This document shows positions 51,805-61,728 of a stretch of DNA of 64,000 bases, in pieces. Positions within the stretch are counted from its first letter, which is position 1, and the number at the start of each line of letters is the position of its first letter. Below the pieces are notes generated by a model. It was not told where the DNA came from. It searched no databases and worked only from the letters and a program-made list of their open reading frames with translations. Origin of the DNA: Bdellovibrionales bacterium. Lineage in GTDB: Bacteria; Bdellovibrionota; Bdellovibrionia; Bdellovibrionales; UBA1609. The stretch lies in assembly GCA_027459485.1 (NCBI GenBank), contig DAIDIG010000009.1, positions 1 to 64,000 of the forward strand, read 5' to 3'. The translations under genes and the position numbers were made by a program.

Positions 51805-52452
51805 TCACATTTTTTCAAGCTCAGTTAGAAAACGCTGCCAACGTTTGTCGTTATCTTGCAGTTCATTGAAAACCGAATTGCCTTGAGCGCTTCGCACTTG
51901 ATCCATCCAGAAAAAGTAGGCGAACGAGATCGGGCCGAGAAAATTGAAGAAGTGACCGTAGATCGCCTTAAAGCTGCCCTGATACCAACCTATGGCAGTC
52001 GCAATCAATGCGATTATGATTGTAATAGTGGTCATGTGCTTGCCGGCGTAAATGGGGCCGGTCGCCTGTTGCTCTTGTATCGCCGTCTGAAAAAGCTGAA
52101 GCCTTCTGAACTGCTCGTCTCCGAACATTCCCATTTTATATATTTCAGTAATTAAAAAGTAGAGTGCGGACTGTGCGGTGATCGATTTTCCGCCCTTCGC
52201 GTTTGCGTGGTTCAGCACGTCCGCGAGCTGTTGGCTTTGGGTCTTAGCATCGACAAAGGGGTCGAAGAAGTAATGAAGAAAGCGCTGGCCCAAATCGCTG
52301 TGCGAGATCGCGATGGTCGCCTCGCGATGGCGCGGGGATTCGAATTTGTAAGCCGATATTTGGCGACTAAACGTCGGGACACCCATCTGCGTCTGCGGGG
52401 CAGCCATCGAATTCAGTGCAATCACTACGGGTAATAGGCTTTTTGCATTCAT
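51805..52452 (-). CDS. exported membrane-anchored protein, hypothetical
   Basis: From the ATG at 52452 the 215-residue protein has a short signal-like start (MNAKSLLPVVIALNSMAAPQ), and a later pair of hydrophobic segments (HMTTITIIIALIATAIGWYQ, IYGHFFNFLGPISFAYFFWM). The region between is helical. No family is recognised. It converges on the efflux operon, 22 bases from its end. Confidence 0.6.
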   Translation of the reverse strand: MNAKSLLPVVIALNSMAAPQTQMGVPTFSRQISAYKFESPRHREATIAISHSDLGQRFLHYFFDPFVDAKTQSQQLADVLNHANAKGGKSITAQSALYFLITEIYKMGMFGDEQFRRLQLFQTAIQEQQATGPIYAGKHMTTITIIIALIATAIGWYQGSFKAIYGHFFNFLGPISFAYFFWMDQVRSAQGNSVFNELQDNDKRWQRFLTELEKM

Positions 52453-52745
52453 AGAAATAGGATCGAGCAACGATCATGCCGCTTGACGGCCTATTTCGAT
52501 AAATTTGCAAAATCAGGAGATCAGGCGATCACTTCGGGGCGTAGGAGTTTTTTACGCTCCAGCAATCGGTGATCGGGCGTTCAATTTGGCCGGCGCATTG
52601 ATAGGGGGTGGGGACGATTTGGTTCTTTGCCGGTAATAAGACGGTCGTAACGTCCGGATTACAACCAGTTCCTTTAACTTAAGGCGATTCAGATCTTCGA
52701 TGGCACATGGTTTGCTAGATAATCCCGAAAAACTGGAGGCATAAA

Positions 52746-53642
52746 ATGTTGTACAGATCGGCATTGCAAGCTCAATTGTGTGCGCTAACGATCGGGTTGG
52801 CCCTTGGCACGTCGGTATTCGCCGCCACCCCGGTTGGCCGCATCGAGTGTAGCAGCATTCGACCGTCTGTTCGCTCATCTCAACAGTTAATAGTTGTGCT
52901 GACTAAAAATTGGAAATCAGTGAATGCGACAATTTTCGCTTATGAGCGAAATTTTTACGGGCAGTGGGTGCCGATTGCCGAGAATATAGACGGGCGGGTC
53001 GGGACGAACGGTCTCGGTTGGGGGCAGGGGATACAGCGCGTGAGCGGCGATACGGACGTCAACTTTAGAAAGTCCGCATTTCGATTTGAAGGGGACAATA
53101 AAGCTCCGGCCGGAGTATTTACGCTTGGGCCTACATTTGGTATTTACCCGTCGATTCGAACTGAAGAACAGAAAAAAGGCAATACGTTTATTCCTGTGCA
53201 AGACGGTTTGAACTGCCCAGACGATTATCGGTCACCCGGATACAATCAGTTTGTCACTCTCGCGGGTGAGCCACGAATTCCGGGCCTTAAAGTTTTAACT
53301 CCGTCGCAGATAATCGATTCTGAAAATATGATCGAAATGGTCGACCCTCAGAACCCGCACTACGGTTACAAAGGGTGGCTACCGTATCAACTGGGCGTAT
53401 TTGTTAACAATAACACGGGGGCGGTGAAGGCAGACCCTGCGACCCATACACCCTACGGCTCATGTATCTTTTTGCATGTTATGCAGCCCGATGGTAAAGG
53501 TACGGCCGGTTGCACGTCGATGCGGCTCGTAGATCTCAAGCAGCTGGTGAAGTGGCGCGATGATAAGAAGCATCCACTCCTCATCCAACTGCCTGTCGAT
53601 CAATGGAACGACATTCGTAATCGGTGCGGTGATTTGCCTTAA
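52746..53642 (+). CDS. L,D-transpeptidase-like (YkuD-related) secreted protein
   Basis: A signal peptide (cut near VFAATP) precedes about 270 residues. The motif SCIFLHVMQPDGKGTAGCTS, with His244 and Cys256, follows the H-x(n)-(S/T)-x-GC pattern of YkuD-type L,D-transpeptidases in the COG3786-like group, and LTKNWKSVNATIFAYER resembles their N-terminal region. The enzyme would form or remodel peptidoglycan cross-links in the periplasm, useful for wall changes in predators. It is followed by a small secreted protein on the same strand. Confidence 0.78.
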   Translation: MLYRSALQAQLCALTIGLALGTSVFAATPVGRIECSSIRPSVRSSQQLIVVLTKNWKSVNATIFAYERNFYGQWVPIAENIDGRVGTNGLGWGQGIQRVSGDTDVNFRKSAFRFEGDNKAPAGVFTLGPTFGIYPSIRTEEQKKGNTFIPVQDGLNCPDDYRSPGYNQFVTLAGEPRIPGLKVLTPSQIIDSENMIEMVDPQNPHYGYKGWLPYQLGVFVNNNTGAVKADPATHTPYGSCIFLHVMQPDGKGTAGCTSMRLVDLKQLVKWRDDKKHPLLIQLPVDQWNDIRNRCGDLP

Positions 53643-53661
53643 TTGTAAATCGAGGGAAACG

Positions 53662-54036
53662 ATGAAAGCATTTCTAATGCTCGGCCTGTGTTTAAGTGTT
53701 GTTGTACCTGCAATGGCTGCGACTGCCAAATTTTCAAAACTGGAATGCTCGGGCACTGACGGGCAAGCCATGTTCATTTCAGGGCTGGGTTCGAATCGCC
53801 TCGAAATCAAAGGCTCGTATTATATGGGTAATTTGACTGTGAAGCGCGCCACCGACGGCGACTGTAAAGGGCGAAAGTCATTTTGCGCTGAAATCGGCGG
53901 GTGGATGCTTAACATTCCGCAGCGGTTGGCTAATGGTGAACAGCGCTCCGGTTATGTTTGGGAAAATGGCGACGCCGATGACCGGCCGGAAAATAATCGG
54001 TTAGGCGATCGCTACCGGTGCATTGCCGTTCGTTAG
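53662..54036 (+). CDS. small secreted protein, hypothetical
   Basis: The ATG at 53662, after GAGGGAAAC, gives a signal peptide (MKAFLMLGLCLSVVVPAMAA) and a mature part of about 100 residues with five cysteines. No domain is recognised. It begins 20 bases after the transpeptidase-like gene and overlaps the end of lon by four bases. Confidence 0.7.
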   Translation: MKAFLMLGLCLSVVVPAMAATAKFSKLECSGTDGQAMFISGLGSNRLEIKGSYYMGNLTVKRATDGDCKGRKSFCAEIGGWMLNIPQRLANGEQRSGYVWENGDADDRPENNRLGDRYRCIAVR

Positions 54037-56378
54037 TGCGTCTTCGCTATTTGTGTGTCTGTGCGATAATCGGCGGGCCGATCATCCTCTAGGGCGGCTT
54101 GAATTCCAGCTCGGACGTCTTCGACAAATATGAATTTCATTTCATTGCGAGCCACGGCCGGCAACTCAACTAAATCTTTTGCATTGGCTTTCGGCAAGAT
54201 CACTCGATATATACCGGCTCGTCGCGCGGCCAATACTTTTTCTTTGATGCCGCCAACGGGTAACACCAGGCCGCTCAATGTAATTTCTCCGGTCATCGCG
54301 GTATCTTTTCGCATTGGGCGATGGGTGTAAAGCGAAGCAATCGCCGTGGCAATTGCAAGACCGGCAGATGGCCCGTCTTTGGGTATTGCGCCCGCTGGCA
54401 CGTGCACATGAATTCCCGATTTGCTGGGGATTTCAAGATTGCCCACTTCGCCGGACGCGACGAAACTCAGGGCCGCTTGTATTGATTCGCGCATGACTTC
54501 GCCGAGTTGACCCGTCATTGTCAGTCCTTCGCGATTGTTTACGACCTTTGTTTCAATATAAAGAACATCACCTCCGGCTTCGGTCCAAGCAAGACCAGTT
54601 GCGACCCCTGGCCGGGCCTGTTTGCGGGCGCGTTCCTGAAAAAATTTTTCAGGGCCGAGGTAAGTTGCGAGCTGTTCAGCTTTGACTTCGGGAGTCTCTG
54701 TTTGGCCTTGCGCAACCGCCGTGGCGATTTTGCGACAAATGCGGCCAAGAGAGCGATCGAGATCCCGCACTCCCGCTTCACGGGTATAATTACGTATGAT
54801 GGATTGTATCGCGCCGTCACGAATAGTTGCGGACTTCAAACCGGCATTTTCAATTTGGCGCGGTAAAAGATAGCGCTTCGCAATTTCCAATTTTTCTTCT
54901 TCGGTGTAGCCCGAGAGGCGCAGAATCTCCATGCGATCGAGGAGCGGGCCCGGAATTGTTTCGAGAGTGTTGGCAGTCGTGATGAAAAAGACCTTTGACA
55001 AATTAAAATCGAGATCCAAATAATTATCGCGAAACGAGACGTTTTGAACGGGGTCAAGAATCTCCATCAGCGCGGCGGCTGGGTCTCCGCGAAAATCGCG
55101 ACCGAGCTTATCAATTTCGTCAAGCATCAGTACGGGGTTGTTCACCTTCGCGCGCCGGATGCCTTGAATAATTCGTCCTGGCATTGCGCCGATGTAAGTG
55201 CGCCGGTGTCCGCGCAGTTCGGCTTCATCGTGCAATCCACCGAGACTGATGCGTTCGAAAACCCGCCCGAGAGCGCGCGCGATCGATTGCCCGAGTGAAG
55301 TCTTGCCTGTACCGGGCGGGCCGACTAAACACAAAATTGGTGACTTGGCTTTCGGGTTCAATTTCATGACAGCCAAATGCTCGATGATACGATCTTTGAT
55401 GTCTTTGAGATTGAAGTGATCGGTATCTAGAACCTGGCGTGCGAGGGTGAGATCCAGTATGTCGTTGGTTGATTTGTTCCACGGCAACTCCAAAATTAAA
55501 TCGATGTACGAGCGGACGACTTGAAACTCAGGCGACGCCGCCTGCAGCTGCGACAAGCGGTTGAGCTCGCGCTCGAATTCGGGTAGCACGTGGGTCGGAA
55601 GTTCGGCTTGTTTCGCTCGTATTCGCAACGCTTCGACATCGGTGTCTTGACCGCCTTCGCCGAGTTCTTCTTGAATGGCGCGCAGTTGCTGACGAAGCAT
55701 GTATTGACGTTGATCTTTGGTCATTTCGTTTGTCGCTCGAGACGCGATTTTTTTTCGCAAATCGAGAACCTGCTGCTCGTGACGCAAATACGAAGTCGTG
55801 AGTTTGAGGACCTCTGCGGCTGAAGTGGCCTCAAGAATTTTTTGTTCTTTCTCGAAGCTGAGTCCGAACAATGTCGCGAGCAAATAGGCTTTGCCAGCGG
55901 GGTTGCTGACGTTGGCCACGATGTCGGGCATTGAAATTTGAGCGTCGGGTTGAGACAACATCTGGATATTTGTCGCGATTTCAAGCAAATTCCCCTCAAG
56001 CGCTTCGATTTGCAAGGGATCGTCCGCCTGAAGCGGTAACGGCCGGTACGTGGCATGAAAGTATTCGTCTTCAAGCTTTAAATCGAGTAGTTCGACGCGC
56101 TCGATGCCGTTCACGAGTATTGTGACGGATGACGACGAGCGCATGATTTTCTTAATTGTGGAGCGCGTGCCGATTTTAAAAATATTGTCAAACGAGACTT
56201 CATCGTCTTCGGGGCGCAACTGCGTGACGGAGATAATCGATTTGTCTTCGCGCTCGAGCGCCCGGTCGATCGCCGTCAGTGAAATCTTTCGCGCCGCCGA
56301 AATCGGAAAGAACAGCTGCGGAAAAACGACGGTATTCTTAAGCGGTAAAACCGGCAAAGTCCTCTTGGAGTTTATCAT
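54033..56378 (-). CDS. lon: ATP-dependent Lon protease
   Basis: A 781-residue Lon: N-terminal LON domain (LPVLPLKNTVVFPQ), coiled-coil, AAA+ module with Walker A GPPGTGKTS (353-361) and Walker B VLMLDEIDK, and the serine-lysine protease site PKDGPSAG (Ser671) with GGIKEKVLAARRAG (Lys714). The spacing between Ser and Lys equals that of E. coli Lon. It degrades damaged and regulatory proteins in the cytoplasm. Its start overlaps the histidine-kinase stop by four bases, so the two form an operon. Confidence 0.97.
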   Translation of the reverse strand: MINSKRTLPVLPLKNTVVFPQLFFPISAARKISLTAIDRALEREDKSIISVTQLRPEDDEVSFDNIFKIGTRSTIKKIMRSSSSVTILVNGIERVELLDLKLEDEYFHATYRPLPLQADDPLQIEALEGNLLEIATNIQMLSQPDAQISMPDIVANVSNPAGKAYLLATLFGLSFEKEQKILEATSAAEVLKLTTSYLRHEQQVLDLRKKIASRATNEMTKDQRQYMLRQQLRAIQEELGEGGQDTDVEALRIRAKQAELPTHVLPEFERELNRLSQLQAASPEFQVVRSYIDLILELPWNKSTNDILDLTLARQVLDTDHFNLKDIKDRIIEHLAVMKLNPKAKSPILCLVGPPGTGKTSLGQSIARALGRVFERISLGGLHDEAELRGHRRTYIGAMPGRIIQGIRRAKVNNPVLMLDEIDKLGRDFRGDPAAALMEILDPVQNVSFRDNYLDLDFNLSKVFFITTANTLETIPGPLLDRMEILRLSGYTEEEKLEIAKRYLLPRQIENAGLKSATIRDGAIQSIIRNYTREAGVRDLDRSLGRICRKIATAVAQGQTETPEVKAEQLATYLGPEKFFQERARKQARPGVATGLAWTEAGGDVLYIETKVVNNREGLTMTGQLGEVMRESIQAALSFVASGEVGNLEIPSKSGIHVHVPAGAIPKDGPSAGLAIATAIASLYTHRPMRKDTAMTGEITLSGLVLPVGGIKEKVLAARRAGIYRVILPKANAKDLVELPAVARNEMKFIFVEDVRAGIQAALEDDRPADYRTDTQIAKTH

Positions 56379-58378
56379 TGCGCCTTTAAATCACCCGGTG
56401 ATTTACGCAAAACCTCTAAAACGTTCTCGACCAGAAGTTTCGGCTGAACCGGTTTTATAAGATGACGCTGATAGCCCGATTTATAAGCCCGCTCCTTTTC
56501 TCCGGGTCCTGTGCGCGCCGTGAGAGCAATGGCCGGTCGATGTTTATGCGCGCCCTTCTTTTCTTCGATGATTCGAGTTTGCTCCATGAACAGAAAACCA
56601 TCCATGATTGGCATATTGATATCCGATATAATAAACTGAATGTTGTTTTTAGAAACAAGGTCGAGCGCTTCGGCTCCGTTATTGGCGGTCACTACATCAG
56701 CCCCCGCATTTTTGAGCACAATTCGAATCAGTTCGACAGCATCGGGGCTATCATCGACCACGAGTACATTCAGGCCTGTGAGCGGCAAAATTGAGCAATC
56801 GGTCGCTCTGCCTGGTTCAACCGCTCGAATCGGAATTTGCACTGTAAACGTTGCGCCTTTGCCTAATCCAGCGCTGCTGGCTTTGATTGAACCGCCGTGC
56901 GCTTCGACAAGGTCTTTAGAAATCTTAAGGCCGAGTCCCAATCCGCCCTTTTGCCCAGAGGGGCTTTCTGCCTGCCAGAGCCGATCGAATAAATGCGGCA
57001 AATCGCGCGGGTCTATTCCATGACCCGTGTCAGAGACTTGAAAAATGAAACTGCCTTCGCTACGGCTACTTCGAATCGTAACCTGCCCCTTTTGATTCGT
57101 CCACTTCACGGCATTTGAAAGTAGGTTCCATAAGATTTGCTGTAAGCGAACGGCATCGCAGACGACTGTCTTTTCGTCGGTCGCTATGTCCTTCAGAATC
57201 GCAATATCTTTCGATCGCGCGGCGAACTCCACGGCTTTGATCGCGTTGTCTACGATGTCTTCAACGCTGTGGGTATTCACCGAAAGTGAAAATTTACCGG
57301 TCAGAATTCGCGACATATCGAGCAGATCTTCAACCAAGTGCAACTGTACTTTAGCATTTCTTTTAATCACCTCGATAGCCGTTTGATGTTCTTGGCTACC
57401 GGCAGGGAACTTGTCGATAATGTCGCTATACCCGAGAATTATATTCAGCGGCGTCCGCAGCTCGTGCGAGAGATTCGAAATAAACTCATCCTTTGCCTTA
57501 TTCATATTCACAAGCTGGCGGTTACTTTCGCGCAATTCTTCGGTCGTCTTTTTTAACTGCGCGTCTATTAAGCGAACTTCAGCTAAATCCCGCACTACGG
57601 ATGAACACCCCACAACCTGTCCGCTCAAGTTTCGAATTGGTGAAATGGTTTCGGATACATGAACTTCGGCGCCATCCTTTCGCAGTCGAATAGTTTCAAA
57701 AGGGGCGACGGTAACGCCCGCGGCAACTTGATCCAGGACGGACCTTTCTTCGCTGTGTCTTTCTATTGGCACAACCGCATAAATCGAACGGCCAACCATT
57801 TCGTCTGATGTAAATTGCAGAATTTTTTCTGCGCCTTTGTTCCATGTTAAAATTGTGCCGTCGAGGGATTTCGACAGAATCGCGTCTTGCGACGAATTTA
57901 CGATCGCTGCAAGGCGCTCTGAATCTCGCACGCGCTCGGCAATTCGGCTTTCTAAACTAGCTTTCATGGCACTAAGTTCTTTATTTTTATCGTCGAGCTG
58001 TTTGTAGCTGGGGAGTTTTACGGCGAGCGGGATCGTCGGCCACAAAACAATCGCCGTCAGGACGGAAGCCGCTGCGGTAATAGCTTTGATCACACCTTCA
58101 AGTGCGTAGTTCGGAATCCAAATTGTGTAAATCGCCGCCAAATGGGTCAGCCCGCATCCGAGGATGAAAATTCCAAAAAGAATAAAGATGCTTCTATATT
58201 TAATATCCCGCCGCGTTCTCACGAAATAAAGCAGTGCGATCGGGATCGAGAAATAAGCCAGGGCAATCAAGCCGTCAGAAATGACGTGCAACCAAAGAAT
58301 ATTCGGTTGCCATAAAAAGCAATGCCCGTGCGGCAGAAAATGTGCATCGCTGAAAAATTTAAAAATCGAAGCCGTCAT
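56375..58378 (-). CDS. ethylene-receptor-like hybrid histidine kinase
   Basis: A 667-residue sensor. The first 115 residues have three or more membrane helices with ISDGLIALAYFSIPIALLYF and LGCGLTHL, matching the ethylene-binding domain of plant ETR1. Asp35, Tyr42, Pro46, Cys75 and His79 stand exactly ten positions after ETR1 Asp25, Tyr32, Pro36, Cys65 and His69; the Cys/His pair binds copper. Next are a PAS domain, HisKA (SHELRTP, His305), HATPase (NLLSNAVKW, GLGLGL) and a receiver with Asp586. It probably senses ethylene or a related small ligand and signals through phosphotransfer. It is translated with lon. Confidence 0.88.
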   Translation of the reverse strand: MTASIFKFFSDAHFLPHGHCFLWQPNILWLHVISDGLIALAYFSIPIALLYFVRTRRDIKYRSIFILFGIFILGCGLTHLAAIYTIWIPNYALEGVIKAITAAASVLTAIVLWPTIPLAVKLPSYKQLDDKNKELSAMKASLESRIAERVRDSERLAAIVNSSQDAILSKSLDGTILTWNKGAEKILQFTSDEMVGRSIYAVVPIERHSEERSVLDQVAAGVTVAPFETIRLRKDGAEVHVSETISPIRNLSGQVVGCSSVVRDLAEVRLIDAQLKKTTEELRESNRQLVNMNKAKDEFISNLSHELRTPLNIILGYSDIIDKFPAGSQEHQTAIEVIKRNAKVQLHLVEDLLDMSRILTGKFSLSVNTHSVEDIVDNAIKAVEFAARSKDIAILKDIATDEKTVVCDAVRLQQILWNLLSNAVKWTNQKGQVTIRSSRSEGSFIFQVSDTGHGIDPRDLPHLFDRLWQAESPSGQKGGLGLGLKISKDLVEAHGGSIKASSAGLGKGATFTVQIPIRAVEPGRATDCSILPLTGLNVLVVDDSPDAVELIRIVLKNAGADVVTANNGAEALDLVSKNNIQFIISDINMPIMDGFLFMEQTRIIEEKKGAHKHRPAIALTARTGPGEKERAYKSGYQRHLIKPVQPKLLVENVLEVLRKSPGDLKAQ

Positions 58379-58447
58379 TAGCGCGGAATACTAGCAAATT
58401 CGGAATTGCTTTTACTCTAGGGTCAAGAAATCAATACGGGAGACAAA

Positions 58448-58930
58448 TCAATGTCTTGTCTCGCGCTCGTGTTGTTGGCGAATGTCCGGTAAGTTCGTCA
58501 AATCAGTAATTGCTCGAATTAAAATATTCAGAAGATGATTGGCATTAATAATGCTGACAAGATCGCCGCTCGAGTTGACGATGGGTAATCGGCTGATACC
58601 GTGAGCTTTCATCTTTGCGATCAACTGAAATATATCGTCGGCTTCGGATGCCGCGTCGATTGGTTTCGACATAATATCGCCAACTAAAATCTTATCTATC
58701 GGCACATCTTGCGCGCACGTTTCAATTGTAATGTCGCGATCGGTCAGCATGCCGACCGGTTTAGCAATTCCATTTTGGCGATCGATGACAACCACATCGC
58801 CGACATGGTTTTCACGCATGAGTTTCGCAGCGTCGTTCACTGTGGCCATCGCATCTACGCAGACGACTTTTGAAGGGCTCCAATAAGCGCTCTTATATTG
58901 ATTTTTTAATGATCGATGTGCAGGTTCCAT
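58448..58930 (-). CDS. CBS-domain protein
   Basis: A 160-residue protein of two CBS units: CVDAMATVNDAAKLMRENHV...PVGMLTDRDI and DIMSKPIDAASEADDIF...ISRLPIVNSSGDLVSIINANHL. Paired CBS domains bind adenine nucleotides or SAM and work as energy or ligand sensors. No partner domain is attached. It stands alone, next to the histidine kinase. Confidence 0.85.
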   Translation of the reverse strand: MEPAHRSLKNQYKSAYWSPSKVVCVDAMATVNDAAKLMRENHVGDVVVIDRQNGIAKPVGMLTDRDITIETCAQDVPIDKILVGDIMSKPIDAASEADDIFQLIAKMKAHGISRLPIVNSSGDLVSIINANHLLNILIRAITDLTNLPDIRQQHERETRH

Positions 58931-58972
58931 GCATCACCTCCATTTGAGAAATGAAGCAAGAAGCGTTCCAAA

Positions 58973-59692
58973 TTATTGCAGATAGGTGCGGCAAGCAGCT
59001 ACTTTATAATGCGCTTTATGTGGTGAAACCGATTCGTGATGGTGCGATTCGCGAAGCATATTTTCGAGCCTTTTTGACAGGTCGATCTGCCAAGTTGGCG
59101 CGTGTGCCCAATCAGCCAGGTGGCAAGCCCCAATGTATTCGCCGGTCTCTTCGACTTTGAGCTCGTCTCTACGAAATAAGCAGGTGATTGTCCAATCGAC
59201 GATTCGCTCGAGTTCATCCATCTGTTTGCGAATTCTTTCGACTTTATCTTTGTGCATAACGACTCTCAGATGACCATAGAAAAAGGCATTTTTAACTAAT
59301 GTTTCGATTCGATTCAATTCACTGCGTGCGTGTATGCCAGAGGCTCCGGCTTCGCCGAGAGCGTCCATATTGACGCCGTGATAACGAGCTAAAATGGTCG
59401 CGATATCCTCTTTGCCTTGATACCCGTACTTGCGCAATTCTGACAGGGTCATGACTTTCGGTATGTCGTGATACGTGGCATATTCCTCAACCAATTCGAG
59501 CGTTAGATCCGGAAAACGACCGCGGGCCATTAAATAAGTTTCAGGTAACTCTCGTTGCATATCACGGATATGTCGGCGACTGGCCATTCGAAATTGACTG
59601 CTCGTCACCCCGAAACTTCTCGAGCCAAAGCCAATCGTGGCGAGTGTGGCGAAAATCATTAAAGAGCCAAGGGCGACTTTTTGAAATCGCAT
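58973..59692 (-). CDS. exported protein, hypothetical, 239 aa
   Basis: An N-terminal hydrophobic stretch (VALGSLMIFATLATIGFGSRS) resembles a signal peptide or anchor. The remainder is helical and charged, with a His-rich tail (RESHHHESVSPHKAHYKV). No domain is known. It lies between a CBS protein and the glucoamylase-like gene on the same strand. Confidence 0.6.
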   Translation of the reverse strand: MRFQKVALGSLMIFATLATIGFGSRSFGVTSSQFRMASRRHIRDMQRELPETYLMARGRFPDLTLELVEEYATYHDIPKVMTLSELRKYGYQGKEDIATILARYHGVNMDALGEAGASGIHARSELNRIETLVKNAFFYGHLRVVMHKDKVERIRKQMDELERIVDWTITCLFRRDELKVEETGEYIGACHLADWAHAPTWQIDLSKRLENMLRESHHHESVSPHKAHYKVAACRTYLQ

Positions 59693-59799
59693 GTGGGGAT
59701 CTTATCACTTGTGAAGAGATTGTGAAAAAAAATTTGTAAAGCGCCGCAAATAGTAACCGCTGACTAAAGCTTTGACGCTTTATTCTAAAAGTTTTGAAA

Positions 59800-61584
59800 T
59801 TAGAGCACTTCGCTCCACGACGGGCTGACTGCGAATGCGGCGTTAATTAAACCGACGTGAGAATAAGCTTGCGGAAAATTTCCCAGCTGAGTGGGGGCAG
59901 CCGGTAAAAAATGCTCGGAAAAAAGCCCCACATGATTAGCACCGCCGACGGCATCTTGAAGTATCGCGCGTGCTTCTTCACGATACCCCAACCGTGCAAG
60001 ACCCTGCGCAATCCAGAATGAACAAATGACGAATGCTGAAGCCGGTTTGCCGAAATCATCCTGTCTCAGATAACGGTAGAAAAAAGATGATTGCGGCCGC
60101 TTTGTATCAATTGCCAGATGCTTTTGGATATCGCGAATAGTTTCAAGGCACAGTTTTTCATTCGGAAATCTCAAGACCGAAGCCAGCGCTAAAGCCGCGT
60201 CGTAGTTGGAGTCGGCGGGACCATTTCGAATCGAGGCGTCTATTTTTGCCTTTTCTACAGCGGTCTCTGCGCGGTCACGTGCGCGAGTAAAATCAAGCGG
60301 AAAATCTTTCAGGTACCCTCGATGTTGAATTCGCACTGCGCGTTCAAGCCCGGCCCATGACATGAGATTTGTAAAAGTATGTTCTTGCCAACCGTTGCGG
60401 ACTTCCCACAACCCGGCGTCAGCAGCGGAGATCGATCGCTCGCACAGTCGAGCGAGATTGGCGAGAAGGTCTTCATGAGTTTTATCGCGTAAGTGTATGA
60501 AGCGCTCGTCTAAATAAATCGGCGCCAACGTCAAAACCAATTCACCGTAAACGTCGTTTTGAATATGATCCGCTGCTTGGTTGTTTGTGCGCACGGGCGC
60601 GTGCCCGTTATGGCCAATCCAGTTTACGTGCGTTGTCTCAGGTAGAGGCAAATCTTGGCTGAGTGTGTAGACCGGCGCCAGCCTTTCGTGCGATTGCTCA
60701 TGTTTTTGGGCTATGCCGAGAAGAAATTTTAAAAAGCCTTCCATCTCTTCGAAGTGGCCGAGATTGTGAAAGGCGGATAGCACGAAGTATGCATCGCGCA
60801 ACCAACAATAGCGGTAGTCCCAGTTTCGTGGTGCACCGGCTTCTTCAGGCAAACTCGTCGTGAGCGCTGCAAGTATCGCTCCGGTATCTTCATAACAATG
60901 AAGCTTCAGCGCCAACGCCGATCGAATAGTTTCGCGCTGAAATAAACTGGGGATCGAGCAGTGCTTCACCCAGGTTCGCCAGTAATCTTCAGTTCGCGCA
61001 AGAAATCGTTCGCTGATACGCGCGACATCTTCTTCAACCGCTGAGCTCCATGTTAAAACAAAATGCAGCTTTTCTTTAAGCGGGAACGAAGTCTCTTCGC
61101 ACAAATAGGTCAATGGCATGTTGGTCGTTAATCGAAGTGTATCGTTTCGGCATTCAAAACTCAGATGGCTGTTGCCGCGGATGGGCTTCGCCTGTTCTTT
61201 ACTCCACCCTGAAACCGGCCGGCAGCTCACTTGAATAGTCGGTGAGCCCGACAAGGGCTCGACGATACGGCAAATCATCATAGGCCGATACGTTCGCTCA
61301 TGCTGGATGAAGCGCGGGCAGAAATCGATGATGCGAAATGAATCGTGATCAGAAGTCGAAATGTCGGTTATCAAAACATTAGTGTTTTCTAAATAGTATT
61401 GCCGGCTTGAGATGTTTTCGTTGGCTTCAGTGGCATGTATCGAAAAACGACCGCCCTCGGGGTCGAGCAGGCGGCCGAATACTGGGTCGCTATCCGGCCT
61501 CGGCAAACATAGCCAATCGATGGATCCGGCTATTGAAACCAAAGCCGAAATTTGACAGTTGCCAATCAAGCCGTACGGATACAT
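59800..61584 (-). CDS. glycoside hydrolase family 15 protein
   Basis: A 594-residue GH15 protein: N-terminal domain starting YGLIGNCQISALVSIAGSIDWLCLPRPDSDP, then the alpha/alpha barrel with RNWDYRYCWLRDAYFVLSAF, NDVYGELVLTL, GLWEVRNGWQEH (catalytic Glu) and GLFSEHFLPAAPTQLGNFPQ (second Glu). This layout is that of bacterial trehalase-/glucoamylase-like enzymes that cleave alpha-linked glucose chains. It lacks a signal peptide, so it acts in the cytoplasm on trehalose, glycogen or similar. Single gene. Confidence 0.9.
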   Translation of the reverse strand: MYPYGLIGNCQISALVSIAGSIDWLCLPRPDSDPVFGRLLDPEGGRFSIHATEANENISSRQYYLENTNVLITDISTSDHDSFRIIDFCPRFIQHERTYRPMMICRIVEPLSGSPTIQVSCRPVSGWSKEQAKPIRGNSHLSFECRNDTLRLTTNMPLTYLCEETSFPLKEKLHFVLTWSSAVEEDVARISERFLARTEDYWRTWVKHCSIPSLFQRETIRSALALKLHCYEDTGAILAALTTSLPEEAGAPRNWDYRYCWLRDAYFVLSAFHNLGHFEEMEGFLKFLLGIAQKHEQSHERLAPVYTLSQDLPLPETTHVNWIGHNGHAPVRTNNQAADHIQNDVYGELVLTLAPIYLDERFIHLRDKTHEDLLANLARLCERSISAADAGLWEVRNGWQEHTFTNLMSWAGLERAVRIQHRGYLKDFPLDFTRARDRAETAVEKAKIDASIRNGPADSNYDAALALASVLRFPNEKLCLETIRDIQKHLAIDTKRPQSSFFYRYLRQDDFGKPASAFVICSFWIAQGLARLGYREEARAILQDAVGGANHVGLFSEHFLPAAPTQLGNFPQAYSHVGLINAAFAVSPSWSEVL

Positions 61585-61728
61585 CTAGTCTCCATACTAA
61601 CTTTTTCTCAAAATAATTCGAACTGAAAAATAGACAATCTTCGTCATGTTTTTTCTAATAACTACACGCCCAGCGCTTTTCGCTTGCGAGCGAAACGTGA
61701 AGGCATTACGGTCACGCTTCAAATTTTT

